Made by a program: the position numbers and the translations under genes. A stretch of DNA of 52,201 nt from Malonomonas sp036526255 (GTDB taxonomy: Bacteria; Desulfobacterota; Desulfuromonadia; Desulfuromonadales; Geopsychrobacteraceae), in NCBI GenBank assembly GCA_036526255.1, contig DATCYW010000091.1:1-52201 (forward strand), written 5' to 3'. Of the stretch, positions 1-8,155 are shown piece after piece. The notes beneath the pieces were generated by a model. It saw nothing but the letters and a program-made list of their open reading frames with translations. It made no database searches and was not told where the DNA came from. Each line of letters opens with the position of its first letter. Within the stretch, counting starts at the first letter, position 1.

Positions 1-429
1 CCGGAAATCCGTCTCGGCTTGTCGGCGTTCTTCTCAGAGAAGTATCTGCCCGACCCGAACCAGCGGCTGCAGTTCTATCAGCGGATGGCCAGCGCCGAGG
101 ACGATCAGCAGCTGTTCGACCTGCTCGAAGAGCTGCGCGACCGTTACGGCGAGCTGCCGGCCGCCGGCGAACTGCTGTTCAGCAGCATGCGGCTGCGTAT
201 CCTGCTGAAAAGGCTGCGCATCGAACTGCTTGAATATGACGGCCGGCGCCTCAGTCTGGCGTTTCATGCGACGACCAAGGTTTCGCCGGAGCAGATCCGC
301 AGTCTGTTGAGCGAACAGTCGGGCCGCTACCGGCTGTCGGCCGATTTCAAGTTGAGCATCGAGCTGGGGCGTCTGCCCGAATCCGAGCTGCTGCCGCAGG
401 TGAGAAAAGAATTGCAACAGTTTTTCTGA
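1..429 (+). CDS. mfd: Transcription-repair coupling factor Mfd, C-terminal end (partial)
   Basis: The frame is open from the first base of the window, so the gene starts upstream; 142 codons remain before the TGA. The residues match the C-terminal TRCF domain of Mfd: a 'PEIRLGLSAFFSEKYLPD' style entry, then 'QRLQFYQRMASAEDDQQL' and 'LRDRYGELP'. Mfd is the DNA translocase that removes stalled RNA polymerase from lesions and recruits UvrA through its N-terminal part. The helicase motifs lie outside the window. The TTG at base 19 is an internal leucine codon, not a start. uvrA lies about 4 kb downstream, so two nucleotide-excision-repair partners are close neighbours. The family assignment is by recognition of the C-terminal domain only. 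Confidence 0.88.
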   Translation, partial: PEIRLGLSAFFSEKYLPDPNQRLQFYQRMASAEDDQQLFDLLEELRDRYGELPAAGELLFSSMRLRILLKRLRIELLEYDGRRLSLAFHATTKVSPEQIRSLLSEQSGRYRLSADFKLSIELGRLPESELLPQVRKELQQFF

Positions 430-485
430 CTGTGCCATGATTAGCCGCTTTTTATCCCTCTCCCGGCAATTTGGGGCTTTACTTC

Positions 486-1466
486 GTGAGTTTGTCGATT
501 CGAATATTTCTGCTCCTGATTCTGCTCTGCCTGACCGCTTGTCAACCGCCGGAACAGCCGCTGCCGCCACTGTTCAGCGTCGGGCAACGACAGCTGCAGC
601 TGTCGCAGTTTGAGCGCGAGCTGAAGAGTAGCTATCCTGATCTGTCATCGCTGGCGGATGCCGCACAGCTGCAGCTGAAAAAGCAGCTGGTCAACCAGCT
701 GATTGAGCGGGAACTGATCCTCGGCGAGGCGGATCGATTGGCCATCCAGCTTAATCCGGACGAGCTGGACGCGGCGCGGCGTGAGCTGCGCGGCAGCTAC
801 TCAGCGGAGGAGTTCGCCGTCATCCTGCGTGATGCGGGGCAGACCAGGGCGAACTGGGACGCAACGTTGAAATTGCGCCTGCTGACCGAAAAAGTCAGCG
901 CCGCGGTGATCGGTCTTGAGAGCAGAGTCACTGCGCAGGAGGCAGAAGCCTATTATCTTGCTCAGCGCGAGGATTTCCGCCGGCCGGCCGAGCTGCGTGC
1001 CAGACAGATGCTGCTGGCCGACCGGCAGACCGCCAACCAGATTCTCAAGCGGTTGAGCGACGGAGAAAAGTTTGCCGAGCTGGCCAGAGAGAACTCGCTT
1101 TCGCCGGATCGCGAAAGCGGTGGCGACCTCGGCTACTTTTCTCAAGGACAACTGCCGCCTGAATTTGATAAGGTGCTGTTCAAGCTGCAGACCGGTAAGG
1201 TCAGCAACCCGGTGAAGAGCCCTTACGGCATCCATCTGTTTATCGTGGAATCGCGCCGCACAGCGGGGCTGCGCCCGTTTAAGCAGGTCGAAGCCGAGAT
1301 AGCCGCCAAACTGGCGCAGCAGAAAGAAGAGCAGGCCTTTCATCGCTGGCTTGAGCAACTGCGCGAACAGACCCCGGTGGCAGTGAACTGGCAACTATTA
1401 TCGAGAAAAAAGCCGCCGGAAAATAAACTGTTGAAGACACTGAAAGCATTTTGGGAGGATCTATGA
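486..1466 (+). CDS. Periplasmic parvulin-type peptidyl-prolyl isomerase, lipoprotein
   Basis: This 326-residue product has a hydrophobic leader ending in the lipobox LTAC, so it should be lipid-anchored outside the cytoplasmic membrane. A SurA-like helical chaperone part follows (about 40-150), then a recognisable parvulin/PpiC domain (about 160-260) with the typical 'GGDLGYFSQGQLPPEF' and 'VKSPYGIHLF' blocks. Its role would be folding or chaperoning exported proteins. I chose the GTG at 486 because GGGG lies nine bases upstream and it gives a short clean signal peptide; a TTG at 471 in the same frame is the alternative. It overlaps the next gene, a second SurA-like protein, by four bases (ATGA), so the two are co-translated. 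Confidence 0.85.
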   Translation: MSLSIRIFLLLILLCLTACQPPEQPLPPLFSVGQRQLQLSQFERELKSSYPDLSSLADAAQLQLKKQLVNQLIERELILGEADRLAIQLNPDELDAARRELRGSYSAEEFAVILRDAGQTRANWDATLKLRLLTEKVSAAVIGLESRVTAQEAEAYYLAQREDFRRPAELRARQMLLADRQTANQILKRLSDGEKFAELARENSLSPDRESGGDLGYFSQGQLPPEFDKVLFKLQTGKVSNPVKSPYGIHLFIVESRRTAGLRPFKQVEAEIAAKLAQQKEEQAFHRWLEQLREQTPVAVNWQLLSRKKPPENKLLKTLKAFWEDL

Positions 1467-2410
1467 TCAGAGCGATTCTGTTGCTGGTGCTACTGACCAG
1501 CCTGTTGCCAGCCAGCCCAGTGCTGGCCAAAACCCTGAGCAAGGTGGTTGCGGTGGTCAACCGTGACATCATCAGCTCTTATCAGCTGGACAAGGCGGTG
1601 CTGGCCGCGCTGGAAAAGCACTCCAAAGGGAATCAGCTGACCGCTCAGCAGTTTGACCAGCTGCGCGAGAACGTGCTGGAGCAGCTGATCAATGAAAAGC
1701 TCGCCAAGCAGCGGATCAAAGAGCTCGGTCTGCAGGTTGGCGAAGCCGAGCTGGATGCGGCGATCGAAGATGTCCAGCGCAAAAACAACCTGACCCGCAG
1801 CATGCTGGAAAATGCGCTGCAGGCGCAGGGGATGGACTTTGAGAGTTACCGTGCGACGCTCAGGGATGAGATTCTGCGCTACAAACTGCTCGGTCGCGAG
1901 GTGAACTACAAGGTGCAGGTCACCAGCGGCGAGGTGCGTGATTATTTCCGTGAGCACATCGACGAATTCCGCGCGACGCCGAAGGTGCGGGTCAGCCATA
2001 TCAGTTTCCCGCTGCCGGCAACTGAAGGTGCCGAACTGACCGCGCTGCGCAAGCAGGCCGAAGTGACCCGTGATCTGCTGCTGAGCGGCGAGCCACGGGA
2101 CAAGGTTGCCGCGACCCTGGGGGAAGGCGCCAGCATCAACGACATGGGTGAGCTGGTCGAGGCCGAGTTGACCCAGGAACTTCAGGCGGCGCTGTCCGGC
2201 CTTGAGGTCGGCCAGGTGAGTCAACCGCTTGAGCTGAACGGCCAGCTTCACTTGTTTCTGATCACTGACCGCAACCCCGGCGACATCAATCTGTTTGACC
2301 GGGTTAAGGGGGAGATCGAGCAGCGCATCGAAAAGGAGAAGACCGACGCTCGCTTCAAGGAGTGGGCGCAGGAACTGCGCGATAACGGCTACGTCGATAT
2401 CCGTATTTAA
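1463..2410 (+). CDS. SurA-like periplasmic chaperone / peptidyl-prolyl isomerase
   Basis: This is a 315-residue protein with a Sec signal peptide ending near VLA-K and the SurA N-terminal signature ('VVAVVNRDIISSYQLDKAV'). A helical chaperone domain follows to about residue 160. The one C-terminal parvulin-like domain (about 165-270) is degenerate compared with the upstream gene: the GGDLGWF-type block reads 'GASINDMGELVEAEL'. It probably acts mainly as a chaperone for outer-membrane proteins. The ATG at 1463 has a strong GGGAGGA at 1453-1459 and overlaps the previous stop; an in-frame TTG at 1451 is discounted. A strong terminator follows. E. coli SurA is longer and carries two parvulin domains, so this is a shorter relative. 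Confidence 0.85.
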   Translation: MIRAILLLVLLTSLLPASPVLAKTLSKVVAVVNRDIISSYQLDKAVLAALEKHSKGNQLTAQQFDQLRENVLEQLINEKLAKQRIKELGLQVGEAELDAAIEDVQRKNNLTRSMLENALQAQGMDFESYRATLRDEILRYKLLGREVNYKVQVTSGEVRDYFREHIDEFRATPKVRVSHISFPLPATEGAELTALRKQAEVTRDLLLSGEPRDKVAATLGEGASINDMGELVEAELTQELQAALSGLEVGQVSQPLELNGQLHLFLITDRNPGDINLFDRVKGEIEQRIEKEKTDARFKEWAQELRDNGYVDIRI

Positions 2411-2421
2411 GCGAACAGCAG

Positions 2422-2453
2422 GCCCCGGCGGAACAATACCGTCGGGGCTTTTT
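2422..2453 (+). terminator. Intrinsic terminator after the SurA-like gene
   Basis: The arms GCCCCGGCGG (2422-2431) and CCGTCGGGGC (2439-2448) pair over 10 bp with one G-T wobble around a 7-base loop, and TTTTT follows at 2449-2453. It lies 12 bases past the SurA-like stop and closes the mfd-chaperone unit. Confidence 0.88.
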
Positions 2454-2497
2454 AATTGCCTGTCGAAATGTAATTAAATTAACTTCATTGACATCTG

Positions 2498-2525
2498 TTG
2501 CATTTCTGTAGTTTTTTGCTATCTT
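2498..2525 (+). promoter_or_regulatory. Candidate sigma-70 promoter for the receiver/GGDEF-like gene
   Basis: TTGCAT (2498-2503) and TATCTT (2520-2525) are spaced by 16 bases in an AT-rich stretch just after the terminator. A perfect TTGACA at 2488-2493 is also present but has no good -10 box at 17 bases. The start codon is about 50 bases beyond the predicted transcription start. Confidence 0.42.
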
Positions 2526-2578
2526 ATCAGCGAATCGAAAATTGTTTGTTCAGGACTTCTGATCCGGGGGGAGGACCG

Positions 2579-3415
2579 ATGAAAGCAGCCATTATCGTCG
2601 CCGAAGCAGCAGAAGAGCGCCGGGCGATCGCACAATTTCTGAAGCCGACTGAACTGTTTGCGCAGATCCACTTCTGCGGAACCAGCGAGGAGGTTGAATT
2701 TCTGCTGGAAAACAGCGCGGTCGACATCATCTTCTGCGATCTTTACAGTCAGGGGCAGCAGGCTCTACCGCTCACCGCGACCCTGGTTGCGGCAGCTGGC
2801 AGATACAACCTGCCGCTGATTTTCTGTTCCCACCTCGACCCGGCAGAGCTGTCTCAGCTGGGGGTTATCCCGGCGGCTGCGCACTGCCTGAACTACGAAT
2901 CTTCGCCAGCCGCTGCCGCGGCGCTTCTCAGCCAGCTGTTGCAGGATAAGACCTCGGCACGGGCGAGCGCGACCCTGCGTTCCGTCGAAAGGCTGATTGA
3001 CAGCAGCTCGGGTATTTACAACCGCTTCTATTTTGACGTGATCCTCGATCAGGAGTTGTCCCGCTCCAAGTTGACCGGTCGCCCTTTCTCGCTGTTGCTG
3101 ATCGATGCCGAACAGGAGCAGCTGTCGGCGTTCGAAGGCAATTGGCCCAAGCTGTTTCCATCGGTGGCATTGACCGTCAAGGAACAGATCCGAACGTCGG
3201 ATCTGCTCTGCCGGATCGAAAAAAAGCGTCTGGCGCTCCTTCTGCCTGAGACCAGTAAGCCGAATGCCGAGCGGGTTGTCGACCGGATTCAGAGCAAGCT
3301 CCGAGAACTAGCCACTGAGTTTCCGATTGCCCTTAAATTCGGCCTGGCGTCCCCCAACCGCAACAATCATTTCAACCGGCATGGCCTGTTGAGCGAAGCG
3401 GAAGCGGCCCTGTAA
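2579..3415 (+). CDS. Receiver-like domain fused to a degenerate GGDEF domain
   Basis: This 278-residue protein has an N-terminal receiver fold (about 1-120) in which D54, in 'VDIIFCDLY', sits where the phosphoacceptor aspartate is expected. A diguanylate-cyclase-type domain follows (about 135-278): 'SGIYNRFYFDVILDQELSR' and 'RPFSLLLIDAEQ' match the conserved start of GGDEF domains. The signature loop itself has decayed: where active enzymes read R-x-G-G-D-E-F, this one reads 'CRIEKKRLALLLPET'. It should therefore not make c-di-GMP and may be a sensor, a nucleotide-binding or partner-binding protein. The ATG at 2579 has a very strong GGGGGGAGGA; earlier in-frame starts are ignored. It stands alone with its own promoter, and no histidine kinase is nearby. 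Confidence 0.75.
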   Translation: MKAAIIVAEAAEERRAIAQFLKPTELFAQIHFCGTSEEVEFLLENSAVDIIFCDLYSQGQQALPLTATLVAAAGRYNLPLIFCSHLDPAELSQLGVIPAAAHCLNYESSPAAAAALLSQLLQDKTSARASATLRSVERLIDSSSGIYNRFYFDVILDQELSRSKLTGRPFSLLLIDAEQEQLSAFEGNWPKLFPSVALTVKEQIRTSDLLCRIEKKRLALLLPETSKPNAERVVDRIQSKLRELATEFPIALKFGLASPNRNNHFNRHGLLSEAEAAL

Positions 3416-3426
3416 GCGTTTTTAGC

Positions 3427-3462
3427 GGCGCTATTCCGGACTGCCAGATCCGGGATAGCGCC
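3427..3462. repeat. Long perfect-arm hairpin after the receiver/GGDEF-like gene
   Basis: The 14-base arms 3427-3440 (GGCGCTATTCCGGA) and 3449-3462 (TCCGGGATAGCGCC) pair with a single T-G mismatch around an 8-base loop. No T-tract follows on either strand, so it is not a textbook intrinsic terminator, but it may end or protect the transcript. Confidence 0.6.
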
Positions 3463-3517
3463 CGGCAGGTTCTGGCAATCATCCCCTCCCCCGCGACACT
3501 TTCGCATCACCGGACTC

Positions 3518-3546
3518 TTGTTTCCCGACAAACCAATCCGTTATAC
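3518..3546 (+). promoter_or_regulatory. Candidate sigma-70 promoter for pdxA-uvrA
   Basis: TTGTTT (3518-3523) and TTATAC (3541-3546) are 17 bases apart; shifted by one base the -10 reads TATACT. Predicted transcription would begin near 3554, almost on the GTG at 3556. This supports the downstream TTG at 3586 as the real pdxA start. Confidence 0.5.
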
Positions 3547-3585
3547 TCATTCTTCGTGCCAAAAATAACCACGGGAGATTTTCAC

Positions 3586-4575
3586 TTGAAACCACTGCTG
3601 GTGACCATGGGCGATCCGACTGGAATCGGCCCGGAGCTGCTGCTCAAAGCCTTGCTGGACGGTGACTTCGACGCGCTGCGCAGGCCATTGCTGGTCGTCG
3701 GCGACCCGCAGGTGCTGTTGCGCGCCGGGCGGATTTTTCAATCCGATGGAAAACTGGCAGCGACTGGGGAAGGTCGTGCGACCCTGGAGTTCTCCGGCCG
3801 CCGCCTGCAGGTGCAGACCCTCTCGCAGCTGGATGCTGAGGAGCTGCGCTACGGTCAGCCGGATAACGCCTGTGGCCGGGCGATGGCGGATTATATCGAA
3901 TGGGCGGTGGCCCGCTGTCTGGATGGGTCGGCGGCGGCAATGGTCACTGCCCCGATTAACAAGGCGGCGATCAACGCCGCCGGCTGTCATTTCCCCGGCC
4001 ATACCGAACTGCTCGCCCAGCGCTGCGGGGTGGAGAAGGTGGTGATGATGCTCGCCGGCGACAAACTGAAGGTCTGTCTGGTGACCACTCATCTGGCCTA
4101 CCGGGATGTGCCGCAGGCGCTGAGCACCGCCGAAATTCTCGCCACCATCCGCATCACCGACCAGGCTTTCCGTCGCCAGTTCGGCCTTGAGAAGCCGCGT
4201 CTGGCGGTGCTCTCGCTGAATCCCCACGCCGGAGAAAACGGCATGTTCGGTGACGAGGAGGCACGGCTGATTCAGCCGGCGATCGCGCAGGCGCAGGCCG
4301 AAGGGATCGCCGCCGACGGTCCGCACAGTGCCGACAGCCTGTTTCACTTTGCCGTCAACGGCAGCCACGACGCGGTGATCTGCATGTACCACGATCAGGG
4401 GTTGATCCCCCTGAAGTTGCTGCACTTTGATGACGGCGTCAACGTGACCCTGGGGCTGCCGATCGTCCGTACCAGCGTCGATCACGGCACCGCTTACAAT
4501 CTGGCCGGCAGCGGCACTGCCAGCACTGCCAGCCTGCTGGCGGCGATCAAACTGGCCGAACAGATGATCCCCTGA
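3586..4575 (+). CDS. pdxA: 4-hydroxythreonine-4-phosphate dehydrogenase
   Basis: PdxA oxidises 4-phosphohydroxy-L-threonine with NAD in the DXP-dependent pathway to pyridoxal phosphate; it is a cytosolic, metal-dependent homodimer. The product starts 'MKPLLVTMGDPTGIGPE', the family's opening motif. The three metal-binding histidines are in 'GHTELLAQ', 'THLAYRDVP' and 'MYHDQGLIPLK', and 'VTAPINKAAI' is also typical. Length is 329 residues, the usual size. I chose TTG at 3586 over GTG at 3556 because GGGAG sits eight bases upstream, the N-terminus then matches the family exactly, and the likely promoter leaves almost no leader for the GTG. uvrA follows after 29 bases. Confidence 0.95.
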   Translation: MKPLLVTMGDPTGIGPELLLKALLDGDFDALRRPLLVVGDPQVLLRAGRIFQSDGKLAATGEGRATLEFSGRRLQVQTLSQLDAEELRYGQPDNACGRAMADYIEWAVARCLDGSAAAMVTAPINKAAINAAGCHFPGHTELLAQRCGVEKVVMMLAGDKLKVCLVTTHLAYRDVPQALSTAEILATIRITDQAFRRQFGLEKPRLAVLSLNPHAGENGMFGDEEARLIQPAIAQAQAEGIAADGPHSADSLFHFAVNGSHDAVICMYHDQGLIPLKLLHFDDGVNVTLGLPIVRTSVDHGTAYNLAGSGTASTASLLAAIKLAEQMIP

Positions 4576-4604
4576 AACCCGCAGAAAGAAATTATCTATA
4601 AACC

Positions 4605-7415
4605 ATGATTGATAAAATTAAGATCCGCGGCGCCCGCGAACACAACCTGAAGAACATCGATATCGACATCCCGCGCGACAAGCTGGTGGTTATCACCGGC
4701 GTCTCCGGTTCGGGGAAGAGCACCCTGGCGTTTGACACCATCTACGCCGAGGGGCAGCGGCGCTACGTCGAAAGCCTGTCGACCTACGCCCGGCAGTTTC
4801 TTGAGCAGATGGAGAAGCCGGATGTCGATCAGATCGACGGCCTCTCGCCGGCGATCTCCATCGAACAGAAGACGACGTCCAAAAACCCCCGCTCGACCGT
4901 CGGCACCGTCACCGAGATTTACGACTATCTGCGGCTGCTCTATGCCCGGGTCGGCCAGATCCTCTGTCACCGCTGCGGCGAAGCGATCAGTTCGCAGACC
5001 GTCGAGCAGATGGTCGATCGGGTGATGCAGCATCCGGAGAAGACCCGGCTGCTGGTGCTGGCGCCGATGATCCGCGAACGCAAGGGGGAATACCGTAAAG
5101 AACTGGCGCAGCTGCAGGCGGATGGTTTCGTCCGGGTGCGTATCGACGGGCAGATGTATGAACTGGGCGAAACCGTCGAGCTGGATAAAAAGAAGAAGCA
5201 CAGCCTTGAAGTGGTGGTTGATCGGCTGGTGATCAAAGAGGGGATCGAGGCGCGGCTGGCCGATTCGCTGGAAACCGCGCTGCGACTGGCCGACGGGCTG
5301 GTGCGGGTCGAAATCCCCGATGGCGAAAGCAAGGTCTTTTCGGCCAAGCACGCCTGCATCGATTGCGGTCTGTCTTACCCTGAAATCGAACCGCGGATGT
5401 TCTCGTTCAATAATCCGCACGGTGCCTGCCCCGACTGCAGCGGATTGGGCACCCGCAACTATTTCGACCCCGAGCAGGTGGTGCCGAACCCGGAGCTCTG
5501 TCTGCGCGACGGCGCGATCGTCCCCTGGGACAGCCGCACCGGTTATTACTACCAGGCGCTGCTCGAAGCCCTGGCGCTACATTACCAGTTCGATATCCGC
5601 AAGCCGTTCAACAAGCTGCCGGAAAAGTTGCAGAAGATCATCCTCTACGGCTCCGGCGAAGAGAACGTGCGCTTCTTTTACGATCAGGGGGAGAACCGGC
5701 ATTTTTACGAGAAACCCTTCGAGGGGGTGATCACCAATCTGCAGCGGCGCTACCTGGAAACCGATTCGGATGGGGTGCGCGAGAATCTCGAGCGTTTCAT
5801 GAGCGTGATCCCCTGCCCGACCTGTGAAGGGGCGCGGCTGAGGCCGGAATCGCTGCATGTCACCATCGCCGGGAAAAATATCCGTGAGACCTGCGCCATG
5901 TCGATCGCCGATGCGGAACGGTTTTTTGCCGCGTTGGAACTGCCGGCCAAGCAGGCCGAGATCGCCCGGCGGATTCTCAAGGAGATCCGCGAGCGGCTGT
6001 CGTTTCTGTCGCATGTCGGCCTCGATTATCTGACCCTCGACCGCAGCGCCGGCACCCTGAGCGGCGGGGAAGGGCAGCGAATCCGGCTGGCGACCCAGAT
6101 CGGTTCTTCGCTGATGGGGGTGCTCTACATCCTTGACGAACCCTCCATCGGCCTGCATCAGCGTGACAATCAGCGCCTGCTCGGCACCTTGCAGCGGTTG
6201 CGTGATCTGGGTAATACGGTGCTGGTGGTCGAGCATGACGCTGAGACGATCGCCCTGGCCGATCACGTCATCGACATGGGCCCGGCTGCGGGGGTGCACG
6301 GCGGTGAAGTGGTGGCCGAGGGGACGCCTGAACAGGTGATGGCGGTGGAGGCGTCGCTGACCGGTCAGTATCTGTCGGGCAAACGCAAGATCACGGTTCC
6401 GAGCGTCCGACGTAAAACCGACCGTTGGCTGAAGCTTGTCGGCGCCCGGGCCAACAACCTGCAGGACGTCACGGTGAAAATCCCGCTCGGCGTGCTGACC
6501 TGTTTTACCGGCGTCTCCGGCTCGGGCAAGTCGTCGCTGGTGATTGAAACCCTCTACAAGGCGCTGGCTCAGCGGCTGCACCGCAACCGCGAGAAAGCCG
6601 GACCGGTGCGGGAGATCCGTGGGCTTGAGCAGTTGGACAAGGTGATCGATATCGATCAGTCGCCGATTGGCCGCACGCCGCGCTCCAATCCGGCGACCTA
6701 TACCGGGGTGTTTACCGACATCCGCGATCTGTTTTCGCAACTGCCTGAGGCGAAGATCCGTGGCTACAAACCGGGGCGCTTCTCGTTCAACGTCAAAGGC
6801 GGGCGCTGCGAGGCCTGCAGCGGTGACGGCATCATCAAGATCGAGATGCATTTTCTCCCCGATGTCTACGTGCAGTGCGAGGTCTGCAAGGGGGCGCGCT
6901 ACAATCGGGAGACGCTGGAGGTGAAATACAAGGGGAGCAGCATCGCCGACCTGCTCAACATGACGGTCAATCAGGCGAGCCGGTTTCTGGAGAATATCCC
7001 CAAGATCAACAACAAGCTGCAGACGGTCCGCGATGTCGGCCTCGGCTACATCAAGCTGGGACAGAGCGCCACCACCCTCTCCGGCGGCGAGGCGCAGCGG
7101 GTCAAGCTGGCCCGCGAGCTGGGCAAGCGGGCGACCGGGAAAACCATCTACATCCTTGATGAGCCGACCACCGGGCTGCATTTTGCAGACATTGAAAAAC
7201 TGCTCGAAGTGCTGAACCGGCTGGTCGAAACCGGCAACACGGTGGTGGTGATCGAACACAATCTGGATGTGATCAAGACCGCCGATTACGTTATCGACCT
7301 GGGCCCGGAAGGGGGGAGTCGCGGCGGTGAAGTGGTGGTCGCCGGAACCCCGGAAGAGGTTGCTGTTTGCGAGCGTTCGCACACCGGGCAATTTCTGCGC
7401 GACTATCTCGCCTGA
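4605..7415 (+). CDS. uvrA: Excinuclease ABC subunit A
   Basis: UvrA is the damage-recognising ATPase of nucleotide excision repair; it loads UvrB and is recruited by Mfd. The 936-residue protein has the full architecture. There is a first ATP site with GVSGSGKST near residue 32, and a zinc module with 'CIDCG' and 'CPDCSGLG'. The ABC signature 'LSGGEGQRIRLA' and Walker B 'LYILDEPSIGLH' follow. The second half has GVSGSGKSS, a zinc finger ('CEACSGDG' to 'CEVCKGARYN'), 'LSGGEAQRVKLA' and 'IYILDEPTTGLH'. It probably shares a transcript with pdxA. The Shine-Dalgarno is weak (AGAAAG). No LexA-type operator was recognised upstream. Confidence 0.98.
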   Translation: MIDKIKIRGAREHNLKNIDIDIPRDKLVVITGVSGSGKSTLAFDTIYAEGQRRYVESLSTYARQFLEQMEKPDVDQIDGLSPAISIEQKTTSKNPRSTVGTVTEIYDYLRLLYARVGQILCHRCGEAISSQTVEQMVDRVMQHPEKTRLLVLAPMIRERKGEYRKELAQLQADGFVRVRIDGQMYELGETVELDKKKKHSLEVVVDRLVIKEGIEARLADSLETALRLADGLVRVEIPDGESKVFSAKHACIDCGLSYPEIEPRMFSFNNPHGACPDCSGLGTRNYFDPEQVVPNPELCLRDGAIVPWDSRTGYYYQALLEALALHYQFDIRKPFNKLPEKLQKIILYGSGEENVRFFYDQGENRHFYEKPFEGVITNLQRRYLETDSDGVRENLERFMSVIPCPTCEGARLRPESLHVTIAGKNIRETCAMSIADAERFFAALELPAKQAEIARRILKEIRERLSFLSHVGLDYLTLDRSAGTLSGGEGQRIRLATQIGSSLMGVLYILDEPSIGLHQRDNQRLLGTLQRLRDLGNTVLVVEHDAETIALADHVIDMGPAAGVHGGEVVAEGTPEQVMAVEASLTGQYLSGKRKITVPSVRRKTDRWLKLVGARANNLQDVTVKIPLGVLTCFTGVSGSGKSSLVIETLYKALAQRLHRNREKAGPVREIRGLEQLDKVIDIDQSPIGRTPRSNPATYTGVFTDIRDLFSQLPEAKIRGYKPGRFSFNVKGGRCEACSGDGIIKIEMHFLPDVYVQCEVCKGARYNRETLEVKYKGSSIADLLNMTVNQASRFLENIPKINNKLQTVRDVGLGYIKLGQSATTLSGGEAQRVKLARELGKRATGKTIYILDEPTTGLHFADIEKLLEVLNRLVETGNTVVVIEHNLDVIKTADYVIDLGPEGGSRGGEVVVAGTPEEVAVCERSHTGQFLRDYLA

Positions 7416-7427
7416 TGCCTTCAGGCG
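7409..7427. repeat. Hairpin spanning the uvrA stop codon
   Basis: CGCCTGA (7409-7415) and TCAGGCG (7421-7427) form a perfect 7-bp stem around a 5-base loop, and the uvrA TGA is inside the left arm. No T-tract follows, so a terminator role is only possible. Confidence 0.45.
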
Positions 7428-7508
7428 GTGGCAAAACTGTGCCGCATTTACTACAGACGTGGAAAATTTGTCATAAAAATGACCACTTAACATTTATTGC
7501 ACGGCGGT

Positions 7509-7532
7509 CGACAAGTCATACAGGGCTTGTCG
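7509..7532. repeat. Inverted repeat upstream of the PEGA lipoprotein gene
   Basis: CGACAAG (7509-7515) and CTTGTCG (7526-7532) pair perfectly around 10 bases. It lies in the 254-base gap 7416-7669, which also holds the small palindrome GTCAT-AAAA-ATGAC near 7470-7483. I saw no convincing promoter hexamers in this gap, so the inverted repeat could be an operator or a leader stem-loop. Confidence 0.4.
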
Positions 7533-7669
7533 CTTAGACTGGATTAACGTGATTCCAGAGGGTTAACCTCCTTTTCTGGCTTATGTTGGCCATCAGGGGT
7601 TCTGCGGCACAGCCATTGCACTGCACAAGCACCTGTCGGCAAGTCGGTTCCGTTAAGGAGAACTCTAAA

Positions 7670-8062
7670 ATGAAAAGTAAACTGCTAACCCTTATTCTAC
7701 TGGTCGCGTTTCTCAGCGCATGTGCTCCCAAGCAGGCGCTCTTTCAGTCCGAACCACCAGGCGCTATTGTGACCATCAATGGCAAGCAGATCGGTGCAAC
7801 TCCGGTACAGTATGCTCATGCTTTAAGTCCTGGCGGTCAGCATCAGGTCAGTATCGCTCATCCGGGTTATGAGCAGGTTGATCTGACCATCAAGGCGGAT
7901 AAAACCGATTCCGGTGCCATGAAGCGTTGGCTGGCGGCCGGGGTTGTCTGGAGTCCGTTGTGGCTCGGTACCCTCTTTACCAAGAAACTCAAGGAAAGTT
8001 ACCTGTTCGTCATGAAACGCAATGATCCGCAGATGACAGCGCAACTGGAAAAATCCGAATAG
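7670..8062 (+). CDS. PEGA-domain lipoprotein
   Basis: This is a 130-residue lipoprotein: a short signal peptide ends in the lipobox LSAC. The next stretch has the PEGA pattern ('SEPPGAIVTINGKQIGATP', then 'HQVSIAHPGYEQV'), a small beta-sandwich found in surface and cell-wall-associated proteins. A hydrophobic stretch, 'WLAAGVVWSPLWLGTLF', follows at about 85-105. The ATG at 7670 has AAGGAG nine bases upstream; in-frame codons back to 7583 are leader, not protein. Probably transcribed alone, since the next gene is convergent and a hairpin separates the two. Exact function is unknown. Confidence 0.8.
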   Translation: MKSKLLTLILLVAFLSACAPKQALFQSEPPGAIVTINGKQIGATPVQYAHALSPGGQHQVSIAHPGYEQVDLTIKADKTDSGAMKRWLAAGVVWSPLWLGTLFTKKLKESYLFVMKRNDPQMTAQLEKSE

Positions 8063-8098
8063 TTCTGCGCTGACAACTGCCAGACCTGCCGACAAAAG

Positions 8099-8127
8099 AA
8101 GGCCAGCCCTGAAACAGGACTGGCCTT
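8099..8127. terminator. Bidirectional hairpin between convergent genes
   Basis: AAGGCCAGCCCTG (8099-8111) and CAGGACTGGCCTT (8115-8127) form a 13-bp stem with one mismatch around an AAA loop. Read on the minus strand it is followed by CTTCTTTTG, the better T-rich tail, so it fits best as the terminator of the minus-strand gene ending at 8156. It also lies 37 bases past the PEGA gene. Confidence 0.7.
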
Positions 8128-8155
8128 CAATAATTTGAGCTAGCGGATTCAGTGG

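Noticed and set aside
3427..3462. Hairpin as an intrinsic terminator
   Set aside because: Strong arms but no T-tract on either strand, so it is listed as a repeat only.
5577..7493. 638-codon open frame antisense to uvrA
   Set aside because: It mirrors uvrA codon by codon; long antisense frames are expected in GC-rich genes. The translation has no recognisable domain and is rich in D, H, R and Q, typical of shadow frames.
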